The notes beneath the pieces are model-generated. The model did not search any database, was not told the origin of the DNA, and was given only the letters and a program-made list of their open reading frames with translations. A stretch of DNA of 64,000 nt from the NCBI GenBank assembly GCA_026075535.2, contig AP026543.1, forward strand, positions 3,658,001 through 3,722,000, read 5' to 3'. Of this stretch, positions 47,301-57,855 are shown in pieces. The stretch's first letter is position 1. Each line of letters opens with the position of its first letter. Made by a program: the position numbers and the translations under genes. The stretch comes from Tricholoma matsutake (lineage: Eukaryota; Basidiomycota; Agaricomycetes; Agaricales; Tricholomataceae).

Positions 47301-48131
47301 TATGTTCGATGTGGCACACACCTCATGCGATGAGCAAATCGCAGTGTAGAAGATCCGATCACCCTCCTCCACTTCCTCTGGGTCCTCATCATCATCATCC
47401 GAGTCCAGCATTAGATCAGGAACCCCTTCCAATTCCACTTCAGGTATAGGCAGGGGTCCAGCACGACACTTCTGAGTTCGTCGTATTGCCGCCTTCTGTC
47501 CACGACGTTCTTGCCTGGCTTCTGTGAAACACGTCCGACTGCGGGATGGACATCGGCTCATGGTAACCTCCCCGGTGCGCCAGTCGACCTCTGGGTTATG
47601 GTCTCGAAGCCATGGATATCCCAAAATCGCCTTTTGCTTTCCTAATTGAGTGACAGCAAAAAGGACACACTCACTATGATCTTTGTAACGGAGAACCAGG
47701 TCTGCAACCTCTCGGATGGCACCAGCTTCATTTGGGGATCCATCCACGTTATATACAGGTATTGGACGTGAGAGTGAGCGAGTATTTAGACGATGTTGTT
47801 GTACCAGACGGGAATCGATGAAGAGACCAGTCGCACCAGAGTCCAGGAGCGCAGAGACACCGAGTATCTGTCCAGTGTCAGTCGTCTGCAGTTCGATGGC
47901 TAGGTTTAAGGAATGTGCAGAGGGAGTGGATGCCACAATATACTTGCGTGGTAGTTTACGCTCCCATGATTTAATTTTGGGACGTGGAGTAGAAGGAGAG
48001 ATGGGGAGAGCAGGTATGTCTTTAGCCAACTTTGAAGGGTCAGAGAGGGGAGCAGTCACAGAAATGGATTCATTCTCCGGGGATTCAACTGACAAGACTT
48101 CAAAGCGGTTATGGACAGGCAGTGAGGGCAT
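44322..48131 (-). pseudogene. chromovirus pol with three in-frame stop codons
   Basis: One reading frame of about 1270 codons on the minus strand, interrupted by stops at 46368 (TGA), 45837 (TAA) and near 44430 (TGA). Domains in order: retropepsin with LLDSGATGLFID; reverse transcriptase with QDYRRLNNITVKN and CIYLDDILIF; RNase H with FRVEADSSDFATG and WTDHKNLEYF; integrase with an HHCC finger (HHDSQIAGHPG, CRTCDLCLC), the acidic triad in SIDFVVELP, FLSDHGPQF and HPQTDGQTERVNQELE; and after the third stop the chromodomain ([17 protein letters not shown]). The two TGA stops sit where Arg codons are expected (HHA-stop-PLFDLT; SRLR-stop-GKLQYL), so CGA to TGA is likely. The Met at 48131 is the first in frame; gag and pol meet at 48137-48140. 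Confidence 0.92.
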
Positions 48132-48136
48132 ATGAT

Positions 48137-49256
48137 TCACTCGCTGCGAATAGGAAAATCCTGCTCCTCTACAACTTCCAGCTTAACCTCCTCTGCAACT
48201 TGATCCTTCGCTTCCTCAACATCTACAAGTGCCAACAAATCTTGCAGGAGTTCGTCTCGTCCCTCGGGGGTGAGCATGCAAATATCCTGATGATGGGGAC
48301 ACGCTCCAGCCCTGTGTCCAGGTTCCCCACAACGGTAGCAGAGATCCAACTTACGTGCACGGCTGCGGGCTGCATCAACATCCATTGGTACTGGGACATT
48401 GACGGCTGGTGTGGGAGTTTGACAAGCAGGAATGGGGTTAGGGCAGGGGAGGCTTCGATTGAAGGTGTAGGGTGTATGAGTGGTAGTTGGAGCACGGAAT
48501 GCAGCATTAAATGCTGCATTTGTGAGTCGGTTCTCGTCACAGAGTGAAGCAGCTTCATACCAAGCAAGGATATCATCGTCCGCTGGGCGCCCTTCCAACA
48601 TCTGTGCAATCTGGTCCTGAATTTCTCGGTTGAGCCCCCGTCGGAACTTCACCACCACTGGTAACCCACTCCCATACCCTGCCATGTCCACCAAATCCTT
48701 GAACTCATCGATATAGTCGTCCACGGATCGACGTCCCTGGTGGTAAGTGGATGACTCAAGTCGTGTCACTGCTCGGTGGCATTCATTGAGGGGGCAGAAG
48801 TGGCATACGAACTCAGCTTGAAAGTCACCCCAAGTGGAGAAAGGTAGAGAACCGAGTTCTTTAGTTTGACATAGGATACGGTCCACATAGAGATAGGCGC
48901 GTTCAGATTTCATGTATGTGAAGGCCCAATAAATTTTTGCAGCCTCATCAACAAATTGATGCGACTGGAGACTAATGTATAACTCACAGGAATTAAGGAA
49001 TGCACATCCCTGTGCACGTGCACCATTAAATTCGGTGGGGGGGGGACGGTTTGATCTGGACACGTTCCTTAGTGGACGCGTTTGGCAAAACGTCGTTGTT
49101 GGGTGCGCTTGGAGTCGTGAAGGGGGAACTATTAGTCGTAGGGTTAGCCTGGAGGGTCCTAATGAAGTTTTCAATTGTAGATTTAAGCGAGTCGATTTGC
49201 GCGCACATTCCAGAAATGTTGCTTTCAAGCACGTCGAAGCGTTCTGATGCGTCCAT
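48137..49256 (-). pseudogene. chromovirus gag, frame changes at a nine-G tract
   Basis: The N-terminal part begins MDASERFDVLESNISGMC at 49256 and includes a helical segment and a Ser/Pro/Asn linker. It continues into the main gag frame only if the reading frame shifts at the homopolymer 49037-49045 (nine G on the plus strand). The main part has the capsid-like region (FVDEAAKIYWAFTYMKS, STWGDFQAEFVCHF, SVDDYIDEFKDLVDMAGY) and a zinc knuckle CYRCGEPGHRAGAC. It ends IRSE with TGA at 48137-48139, overlapping the first codons of the pol frame, which is shifted by -1. The break could be a real mutation, a programmed event or a sequencing error in the homopolymer. Confidence 0.85.
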
Positions 49257-49410
49257 GTCGCTAGGGAGCGCGTTTGGTGAAAATGGCGGCGTGATAAAGG
49301 CGAGAGTATCTGGAACGGTGTGTAGGGACTCTGTGGAGCTTTGGGAAGCGTCGTCCAGTCCGTACCTGCCTATTTTGGGCAGCGCGTTCGCGATTTTCGG
49401 GCCTTAGGGG

Positions 49411-49420
49411 AGAGTTTTCT
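49411..49420 (-). other. candidate self-primer binding site
   Basis: Two bases inside the 5' LTR the minus strand reads AGAAAACTCT. This is the exact complement of AGAGTTTTCT in the LTR (49524-49533). No TGG-type tRNA-binding start is present. It fits the self-priming of Tf1/sushi elements, in which the 5' end of the transcript folds onto the primer site. Confidence 0.65.
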
Positions 49421-49422
49421 AC

Positions 49423-49848
49423 TATAAGGGCAACCTGAGCCTCTAGCAAAGGGAAATCCAAAGTTAAAATTATGCTACATAATACAGGGATTGGGGGCGC
49501 ACCTAGCAAAGGGAAATCCGAAGAGAAAACTCTAAGGATCCCCTTGCTGATGCCCAGTATATGTGAAGACGACAAAAATCAAATATAACCTAAAAATAGA
49601 AAAAGGCGGAGATAGGCGGATCAAGGCCGCCGAATGACATCATACCAAGGGGTATGTGTCGGAAGGGGTACTCCGCCTCTAAATATAAAAGTGTCAACAT
49701 ATACAAACATGATAGCAAGGGAAAATTAGTAATAAAATCCGGAAAAATCATAGAAAATGAAGAATAGAAGGAAATGAGGTGGGGAAAAATATGGGACAAA
49801 CATAAAAAATAGGAAAAACACACAGGGCACCCCCCTAGTCCCCTTACA
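49423..49848 (-). repeat. 5' LTR of the chromovirus
   Basis: 426 bp with near identity to the 3' LTR. It carries a TATA-like box (minus-strand ATATA at 49558-49562) about 25 bases before AGAGTTTTCT, so the U3/R boundary is predicted close to 49533. That would make U3 about 315 bp and R plus U5 about 111 bp. Confidence 0.93.
49524..49562 (-). promoter_or_regulatory. predicted LTR promoter: TATA box and start site
   Basis: The minus strand carries ATATA at 49562-49558, then about 25 bases later AGAGTTTTCT at 49533-49524. A transcript starting there would have the primer sequence as its first ten bases. The start site itself is inferred. Confidence 0.55.
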
Positions 49849-50017
49849 CCATCACAATAGATGGGAGATGCAGGATTTAATAATATTTCATGAATTATAG
49901 GGAGATTATTAATGGTAGGCACCAAACTGAAAGAAGCAAGGGAAGTGGAATCAACGATGATCATTTAATCATTGTGACAAGTGCGTCCCATTGTTTCCCA
50001 GGTTGTGCTCTGGTTAT

Positions 50018-50287
50018 CTACATGCAAAAATTAAGCACAGTAAAAAGAGAAACAGAAATCAATGACTCGCCTGCATTTTTCGCCTGCTGCTCACATTGGA
50101 AGGGCCTGAACACCACCAATCCCTCCGAAATGAGATATTCTCGATAGTACATCATCCAATCTCTCCCAAGTACAACATCAGAACGTAGTTCATTATCAAC
50201 TTCCAAATTCACAATGCAAGTAAAGCATCCAGAACCCATGTTAGCATTGATGGGAAGTGAGACATTGTTGCCAAGCACGTTAAGCAT
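50018..50287 (-). pseudogene. transposon-associated protease-like fragment
   Basis: Open frame with VLGNNVSLPINANMGSGCFTC, IVNLEVDNELRSDVVLGRDW and MMYYREYL. The DVVLGRDW pattern resembles the C-terminal strand of retropepsin-like domains (compare LLLGLDML in DDI1) and occurs in ORFs of large basidiomycete transposons. It is a broken remnant of the outer insertion; the superfamily is not determined. Confidence 0.4.
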
Positions 50288-50594
50288 AGTTGCCAGTGTT
50301 TGAGATATCCTAGAACCAGAAAATGAACCATCAAAGGCTGCGGAGACAAGTTCACCAAGAACTCAAGCTTGCGACATGATGATAGGCAAACAGAAATGAC
50401 AAGGAGTACTCAAGTGACATGACTCTTTCCTGATGACATTCCATGGTCCACTTACAAACCGATCAACTGACCATTCACAACCAATGAGAATCGAAACAGT
50501 CACGATTTGTGACCAATTACATACACATGCAAATCGGGTGAACATGGATCTTGCACATCATCAGACAGTAAAACCCACTACTAAAAGTAGTGGG

Positions 50595-51352
50595 AATATA
50601 TCACAAACTTATCAGCGACAACATTATGTACACAAAATAATGAACCAAGGGTTAGAATAGTGTTAGACTCTTCAGAAATTCTCTGACACATCAAAAATGG
50701 CTATCCTCAACCTATGTGGGGATAGAGTTGTGTTCAACAAGACTCGGTGGAAATTTATGTCCTTGTCCTCCACTATGGTGCCAGAGCATCATAGAAGCAA
50801 AATATAGGTATTTTTGAAGAAAAAATTGGGTTTTTTGATGTATATTCTGTTTGTCCAGATAAAATTTGGCCAAACCCTATGTATGTGCCATCATCCAGAT
50901 AAAATCAAGGCCTTATAAGGGCAACCTTAGAGGCCACTTAATCAATGGACTAGCAAAGGGAAATCTGAAGTTAAAATTATAGTACATATTACAGGGATTG
51001 GAGGTGCACCTAGCAGAGGGAAATCCAAAGAGAAAATTCTAAGGACCCCTTTGCCAATGCCCAGTATATGTCAAGACTGCAAAAATCAAATAATAACCTA
51101 AATATAGAAAAGGCAGAGATAGGCAGATCAAGGCCACTGAATGACATCATACCAAAGGGAGGATGTTGGAAAGGGTACTCTGCCTCTAAATATAAAACTG
51201 TCAACATGCACAAATGTGGTAGAAAGGAAAGTTAGTAATAAAATAAGGAAAAATCATAGAAAACGAAGAATAGAAGGAAATGAAGTGAGGAAAAATATAG
51301 GACAAACATAAAAAATAGGAGAAACACATGGGGCACCCCCTAGTCCCTTTGC
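50595..51352 (-). repeat. left copy of the 1.1-kb direct repeat, inner part (candidate LTR)
   Basis: Continues the match with the intact copy, starting at ATATATCACAAACTTATCAG. From 50917 it also resembles the 426-bp LTR of the chromovirus. Directly to its right (51353 onward) is a purine tract (minus TAGAGAGGGGGTGA) and sequence like the chromovirus 3' interior, up to 51434. Confidence 0.75.
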
Positions 51353-51434
51353 ATCACCCCCTCTCTAAGATGCATCACCCCGATGCATTCAAAATTGCAT
51401 ACGACCAAATTCAGTGACTTGAATGCGACTCAGT

Positions 51435-51692
51435 TGGAAACCTATCCCATAATTGGGGATAGGTAACACTGAAAGGCTAATAAAAGAAAAAGATTAATGT
51501 AACACTCACGTCAAATTGCCAATATAACAGGACAATGACATGGTTTTAGAGTAGATGATAATACAGGGATAAGTGGAATATATGGGGGAAAGGAAGAGTG
51601 TGGAATAAAATGAATGTGACATGTGGTTAATATGGTCAGTTCTTGAATCGTGTACAAATAAGAGTCAATGATGTACGTAAGCCAGGCTTACA
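51435..51692 (-). repeat. 258-bp LTR of a second chromovirus family (3' LTR)
   Basis: On the minus strand it starts TGTAAGCCTGGCTTAC and ends TTTCCA; its start is preceded by the purine tract GTGGGAGGG. The same sequence, 260 bp without an insertion, recurs at 54247-54765. It interrupts the interior sequence that follows the 1.1-kb repeat at 51353-51434. Confidence 0.8.
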
Positions 51693-54246
51693 CCCTCCCA
51701 CCATTAGAAAAGTGTCCGGGTCTTCAAGAAAGAAAAAAAGAAAAAGCCTGCAAGAGCAATTATCTGTAAAAAAAAATTCAACTTGTCATCAACCAAATGA
51801 TGGGTGCATTAAAAAACCCAGTGGGAAAAAGCTACCACATCCCCTCTGCCTTACAAGATCACCAAACATCCAGTGCTTTGCAATCCATGAGTTTGCATTG
51901 AGGAATCCATAGATCATTGCTTTCGGTGTAGCCAGCCCATTGGACGAGGTATTGGTAGCCTCGGCCTCTTCTTCTCTCATCCACGATCTTCTTGATGCAG
52001 TACTCTTCCATCCCATCTTTGGTCAACACTGGTCCAGGTCGCTCATGTTCTCGAGATGGGAATAGAGTCACATTGTTTTTGATGTGCCACTTGAGTAATG
52101 AGGCATGGAAACTTGGGAATGTGGCAGGGGAATTTGGTAGGTGCAAGGTATAAGAGGATGTCTCGGAGAATGTTTTTGTGATAGTGTAAGGTCCATCCCA
52201 TTGAGGGAAGAATTTTGCAACATGGGATTTATCACCAGCCTTGTACTCTCGCCATTGGTGCAGTGTTGTGAGCATGACTTTATCACCCACAGCATAAGCA
52301 TCTTTGTGACTGCAAGATCTATTAGCATAGAATGCCTGTAGTACCTTAGCACCAAGCAGAGCATCTTTGGCATTGGTGATGTCAGCCTTGATCTGGGAGA
52401 TGATGGCCCGAGCTGTTACTTTTTCAGACTCAGGTTCCTCAACAATGCCCAGTACCAGGGGAGGAATAATTCACAGGCTATGTCCCATGCAAATTTGAAA
52501 CCCAGAGTATCCCATGGACACATTGATGGAATTCATCATGTTGAAATGGATGATGGGTAAGGTGCATACCCAACCTTTTTGGTTGTGTTCTATGTGGAAG
52601 TGTATGCATTGGTTCAAGGTCCTGTTCGCTTGCTTGCTAGCACCATCTGTTTGCAGATGGTAAGCCATAGACATCTTAAGATGCACACCAGTCAAATTGT
52701 GCAGAGCTTTCCAGAATTTTGACATGAAGAGCATATCTCGGTCCAAGATCAGTTCCAATGGTAGCCCATTTTCACAGTACCATTCATTAAAGAATATCAA
52801 AGCCAAATCTGGTGCAGAAATGTCAGTCCAAGTGGGGATCAGTTGGATGTCTGAACCCAGGCAGTCTGTTACAGTGAGGACACAGTCATAACCATTATCT
52901 TCAGGCAAAGGACCCACAAAATCTAAAAACACCAAATCCCCTCTGTTCTCAGGGATCGGGAGTGGGTGCAGTGGTCCCTTTGGTTTAGAAGTAGAACTTT
53001 TGTTGCATTGGCAATCAGGACAAGCAGGGACATAGGCATGTTTGAGATCCCTGTGCATGTTTGGCCAATAGTAACAATTGCGAATGCTTGCATAAGATTT
53101 ATCAGCCCTGAAGTGACCAAGCACATCATGGGCAAGACAGAAAAGATCCTCATGCAGAGTGCCATAGCGAGGGATTACGAGTTGATCACCAATGTACTAC
53201 AGTTCGTCTTCAAAATGAATACCAAGGAAACTGTCATTGGCAAGTGAAAGTTTTGGGCAGAACTCATTGTTTTTGTAACCCAAGTACACATCATGCAAGA
53301 AAGATTCATCAGCCATGATTGTCAAAATCATGTTGCATGAGTTTGTGACTGTCAACCAGTCATCCCAGTGCCCAGGCGAGTTGGAGACATCCACATCCTC
53401 AGGGACAGCTTCACATGGGTCCTCAGGTAAATGGGGGAGTGCATCCATGACTGTGTTATCCTCACCATGAATGTAGTGAATCTTCATGTCGAATTGGGAA
53501 AGGTGCTTCATTCAATGAGCTTGTCACTGAGATAAGTCCTTCTGAGTATTGAAGTTTTCTAGTGTTCTGTGATCTGTGTATATGACAAATTGGGAGCCTA
53601 ACAGGTCAGACTGCCATTTTTTGAGCACTTGAACAATTGCCAGCATTTCTTTTTCATATACAGGGTAGTTCTTCTGAGCATCTCTGAGTTGCATCAAATT
53701 GAAAGCCACTGGTTGAGCACTTTCCCATGTTGGGCCCCAGCTCAGTACCATGCCAGTACATTTTTCACTAGCATTGCAGGTAACAAAGATTTTGTTGTCA
53801 GCAGGGTTTGTATGGTCAATCACCATCAGGCATTCCCTGCTGACCACCAGATCTTTGATTGAGTCAAAGGCAATCTGGTGCTTGGAGGTCCAGTTCTGGA
53901 AGTGCTTCTCACAATCCTTCATGGTCAGAGGGGTCAGGGCTGTAGTGTGTTCCACCAGGTTAGGCAAGAAAGTGGTGATATAATGAACTAAGCCTAGGAA
54001 GCTTTGAACATCGCTCACAGATTTTGGTGTAGGCCAATTCAAGATTTTGTCCACTTTGGATGAGCATGCTTCGATCCCTTCTTGTGAGATGGGATGTCTG
54101 AGGAAGATGAGCTCTGGAAGGTAGAACTTTGATTTCTTTGGGTTGCAGTGCAGCCTGTCCTTGCATAGGGCATCCATAACTTGTCAGATGTGTTTGCTGT
54201 GCTGTGATAAAGTATCGGAATAGATTACTATATCATCCAGGTAGAT
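51693..54246 (-). pseudogene. degenerate chromovirus pol (copy E), 5' truncated
   Basis: Minus-strand fragments in the normal order: a reverse-transcriptase end breaking off near 54246 just after a YLDD-like box, RNase H (KIFVTCNASEKCTGMVLSWG; FVIYTDHRTLENFN), integrase (HRDLKHAYVPACPDCQC, FLDFVGPLPEDNGYD, QTDGASKQANRTLNQ) and a chromodomain (KIVDERRRGRGYQYLVQWAG). Several stops and frame changes are present. It is cut at 54246 by the LTR of copy F, so F appears inserted into it. Confidence 0.85.
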
Positions 54247-54765
54247 TGGAAGCTTAGCCCTTATTTGGGATAGGAAACACTGGGGAAGAGATGGAAATGG
54301 AGAGGACAGAGGAACTCACTACTAATCACATGAGATGACAAGACAACAACATGTTATTAGAAGTGAGAGACAATACAAAATGGAGTATATGGGAAGTGAG
54401 AGAAGGGGAAAAGGAAGAATGGGGAAATCCTTGTATGTAGTCACAAGGCCAGCCTCATAATTTCTCCTTTCTGAAATATAGTTAGAATTTCTTTGTAAAA
54501 TATTATATTTGAGACTAAATTTCTACAAACAGAAATTCAAAAAATTACCCATTAGAAATATTGATTTTCAAAGTATATTTCTAATGGGTAATTTTTTGTA
54601 TTTCTGTTTGTAGAAATTTAGTCTCAAATATAATATTTCACAAAGAATTTCTAACTATATTTCAGAAAGGAGGAATTATGAGGCTGGCCTTGTGAGTAGA
54701 GTAATAAGGTCCAGGATCCATGTGTACAAACAGGTGTCAATGATATTATGTAAGCCAGGCTTACA
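54247..54765 (-). repeat. LTR of chromovirus copy F, enlarged by a foldback insertion
   Basis: Minus-strand start TGTAAGCCTGGCTTAC and end TTCCA match the LTR of copy E. It measures 519 bp, of which 255 bp plus a 4-bp duplication belong to the foldback element 54441-54695. Removing these leaves 260 bp, almost exactly the 258 bp of copy E. Confidence 0.85.
54441..54695. mobile_element. 255-bp foldback MITE inside an LTR
   Basis: Nearly the whole segment is one palindrome. The ends are a perfect 20-bp pair, TCACAAGGCCAGCCTCATAA (54441-54460) and its inverse (54676-54695). The arms continue with minor mismatches through TCTGTTTGTAGAAATTTAG to a short AT-rich loop near 54568. The 4 bases GTAG occur on both sides (54437-54440 and 54696-54699) as a target duplication. 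There is no coding capacity. Confidence 0.92.
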
Positions 54766-57700
54766 CCCTCCCACTGTTAGAAAAGTGTCTGTGGTAGTAG
54801 TCTTCAAACCCAACATCAACCAGCAACAGCAGGTGCATTAAAAAACCCAGTGGGAAAAAGCTACTGTGTTCTCTCTGCCTTACTAGCCTTCCAGTGGTCT
54901 AGCGCCTCGCAGTTTTTGAGTTCACGTCCAGGAAGCCAAAGGTCGTCACTTTCGGAGTATCCTGACCATCTCACCAGGTACTGATATCTGTGTCCCCACC
55001 TTCGCTCATCAACAATCTTCTCGATATTGTATTCTTCCAGGCCATCATCAGTCACCACTGGCCTGGGCTGCTCCAGCTCATGGGAAGGGAAAAATTCAGC
55101 ATCATTTTCATTGTGTCTTTTGAGTAGAGAGGTGTGGAAAGTGGGAAACACATTCAGAGAGTTTGGCAGCTGGAGAGTGTACAATGACATCTCTGGGAAA
55201 GCTTTCACAACGGTATATGGTCCATCAAAGCATGGAAAAAATTTCGCCACTCTGGACTTGTCTCCTGCCTTAAACTCTCAATGGTGGTGAAGGGTTGCCA
55301 GCATTACCCTATTGCCTACCAGGTATGAGTCTTCGTGACCACGAGATTTGTTCATGAAAAATGCCTGCATGATTTTAGTGCCAATCAAGGCATCCTACAT
55401 CAGTCTCAATTTGCCTGATGATTATGCATGCAGCAGTGTCTTCTGAGGTGTCATCAGATATTGTTCCCAGTATCAAAGGAGGAATAACCCATGGGCTTTG
55501 GCCCATCTGGATCTGGAATCCTGAGAATCCTGTTGATCCATTCACTGAGTTCATCATGTGGAATCGGATAATCGGCAATACTTTTACCCAGCCTTTTTGG
55601 TTACGTTTGACATGGAAACAAATACATTGGTTCAGAGTCTTGTTTGTGTGCTCGCTCATGCCATCAGTTTGAGGGTGGTCTGTCAATGCATGTAGCATTT
55701 TCCAGAACTTGGACATGAACAATTTATCGTGGTCAGAAATTAGCTCAAGAGGTAGCCCATTTTCACAGTACCATTCATTGAAGAAAATTGGTGCAAGCTT
55801 GGGCGCAGAGATATTGGTCTGCATTGGGATAAGGCAGATGTCAGAGCCCAGCCTATCTGTTATTGTCAGGATGCAATCAAAACCCTCATCTTTGGGGAGC
55901 GGCCCCACAAAGTCCAGGCATACTGAATCTCCCCTTTTTTCAGGGACAGGCAGTGGGTGCAGTGGTCCTTTTGCCTTTGATGTGCCACTTTTGTTATGCT
56001 GGCACTCCAAGCATGCAGGGACATATGCGGATTCAAGATCTCTCTGCATATTAGGCCAATAGTAACAGTGCTTGATACTCGCATATGATTTATCTGCACC
56101 AAAGTGTCCCAGCGAGTCATGTGCAAGGCAGAACAGGTCCTCATGTAGTTGACCATAACAAGGGATCACCAGGTGATCACCTAAATACCACAGTTTATTT
56201 ACCATGTGGATATCTGGCATGCTACCAGTGACATTGACTAGCTTTTGGCAGAATTCATCATGTTTGTATCCTTCACAGACATCATTGAGGAAAGATTCAT
56301 CTGTGCTGATCATCAGGACAGCATTGCAAGAGTTTGGATGGCTCAGCCAGCAATCCCACCACAAGGGGGAATCAACAATGTCAATGTCTTCAGATGCATT
56401 ATCAGGAGTTTCTGCAGGAAGCTGGGATAGGGTGTCTGTGACAGTGTTGCCTTCTCCATGTATGTAGAATATTGACATGTCAAACTGTGAGAGATGTTCC
56501 ATCCACTGCACTTGTCGCTGTGACAAGTCCTTTTGGGAATCAAAGTTCTCAAGGGTTCGATGGTCTGTATATACAATGAATTGAGACCCTAGCAGGTCAG
56601 ATCGCCATTTCTTCAGTGCCCAGACAATCACCAGCATCTCTTTTTCATGCACTGGATAATTCTTTTGTGCATCTTTCAGTTGCATTGAGTCAAACACCAC
56701 AGGGTGGGCAGTCTCCCAAGTCAGGCCCCAGCTTAGGACAGCGCCAGTTCTCCAGTTGCTAGCATCGCAAGTCACAAATATTTTATTATTGCTAGGCATA
56801 GTATGGTCAATTACTGTCAAGCACTCTCAGCTCACGACTAGCGCTTTGATAGCCTCAAAGGCATTTTGGTGTAAAGCACACCAGGTTGGGAAGTTTTTCT
56901 CACTTTCCTTTGTTGTCAAAGGAGTGAGCACCACAGTGTGATCCACAAGGTGGGGGAGAAAAGCAGCAATGTATCGTACTAGTCCCAAGAAACTGCATAC
57001 ATCGTTTGTTGATTTCGGTATGGGCCAATTCAATATTTTGTCCACCTTAGAAGAGCAGGCTTTGATCCCTTCCTGAGAGATGTGGTGACCCAGGAAGATC
57101 AATTCACTCAAATAAAATTTCAATTTTTTTGGGTTGCAATACAGACGAGCTTCTCGTAGTGCTGCCATAATCTTTTTGATGTGTTCTGTATGCTCTTCCA
57201 GAGAGTTGGACCAGATAATAATATCGTCTAGGTAGATGTGCGCAAACACTCCCAGGAAGCATTGCAAGGCAGCCGTCACTCACCATTGATATACTGGAGG
57301 TGCATTTTGCAGTCCTTGCGGCATCACCATCCATTCATAAAGACCAAGCAGAGTCACCATCGTTAATGCAATGCTCTCTGGATCCATTTTTGTGTGAAAG
57401 AAGCTGTCTGTCATGTCCAACTTGCTCCAGATTTTGCCATGTCCAGCATCTGATAAGATGTCATCTATATGTGGCAGCAGATGTGAGTCCATGACAGTGT
57501 TTGCATTGAGTTGACGATAGTTGTTGACCCAATGGGGCAGGTCTGCAGGGTCTGCTTTTGGAATGAGAAATACAGGAGAAGCATGGGCAGAACAGGAGGG
57601 ATGGATGTGTCCTGCGTCCAAGTGTCACTGTATTAAGATACCCCAAGCCTCCCGGAATTTATGTGGGCAGGAGTAGCTCCTTGTAGTAATTGTCTTCCCA

Positions 57701-57855
57701 GTGTCTTTCAAGCTGATTTTACAGTGCACCAAGTCTGGCATTTCATCCATGTGGGGAATAGGTTTAAAAACATCTGCATAATCTTCTTTCACTTCTGTGC
57801 CAAGCTTCTCAAGTTGCTCTAAAGGCTAAAGCTGCAAGTTGCTCAATGCATCTTC
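54766..57855 (-). pseudogene. degenerate chromovirus pol (copy F), 5' truncated
   Basis: The same family as copy E and better preserved. On the minus strand it shows the pre-RT region (VKEDYADVFKPIPHMDEMPD), RT (SPVFLIPKADPADLPHWVNN, YRQLNANTVMDSHLLPHID; FAHIYLDDIIIWSNS), RNase H (KIFVTCDASNWRTGAVLSWG), integrase (KSYASIKHCYYWPNMQRDL, CLDFVGPLPKDEGFD, HPQTDGMSEHTNKTLNQ) and a chromodomain (KIVDERRWGHRYQYLVRWSG). Stops and shifts break it in at least four places (near 57621, 57280, 56824 and 55375). It is cut at 57856 by the right copy of the 1.1-kb repeat; no gag is seen. Confidence 0.87.

Larger units (their letters stand above)
43801..49848 (-). mobile_element. full-length chromovirus (Ty3/Gypsy LTR retrotransposon)
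   Basis: A complete element on the minus strand, 6048 bp. Both ends are framed by the 5-bp duplication CCATC (43796-43800 and 49849-49853). The LTRs are 426 bp each, start TGTAAGGG and end CCCTTATA, and differ at about five positions. Between them are gag with a zinc knuckle, pol in the order protease, reverse transcriptase, RNase H, integrase, chromodomain, a purine tract at the 3' LTR and a self-complementary primer site at the 5' LTR. Pol has three in-frame stops and gag one frame change, so this copy is not coding for intact proteins, although it is young by LTR divergence. Confidence 0.95.
42452..50594. mobile_element. 8.1-kb insertion (outer, degenerate element) flanked by AATA
   Basis: Comparison with the unbroken copy at 57856-58973 shows foreign DNA here, flanked by AATA at 42448-42451 and 50595-50598 that is single in the intact copy, so a 4-bp target duplication. 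Inside lies the younger chromovirus 43801-49848; without it the element is about 2.1 kb. Near both ends are related stem-loops: CCCACTACTTTCATAGTG starts at 42486, and CCCACTACTAAAAGTAGTGG closes the right end. It has short frames only. The superfamily is not known. Confidence 0.65.

Noticed and set aside
49411..49422. Conventional tRNA primer site next to the 5' LTR
   Set aside because: The bases after the LTR do not begin with TGG and match no tRNA 3' end that I recognise; self-complementarity explains the site better.
42452..50594. Helitron interpretation of the outer insertion because of the terminal stem-loop
   Set aside because: There is no CTRR-type 3' end, no TC start and no A|T insertion site; a 4-bp duplication is present instead.
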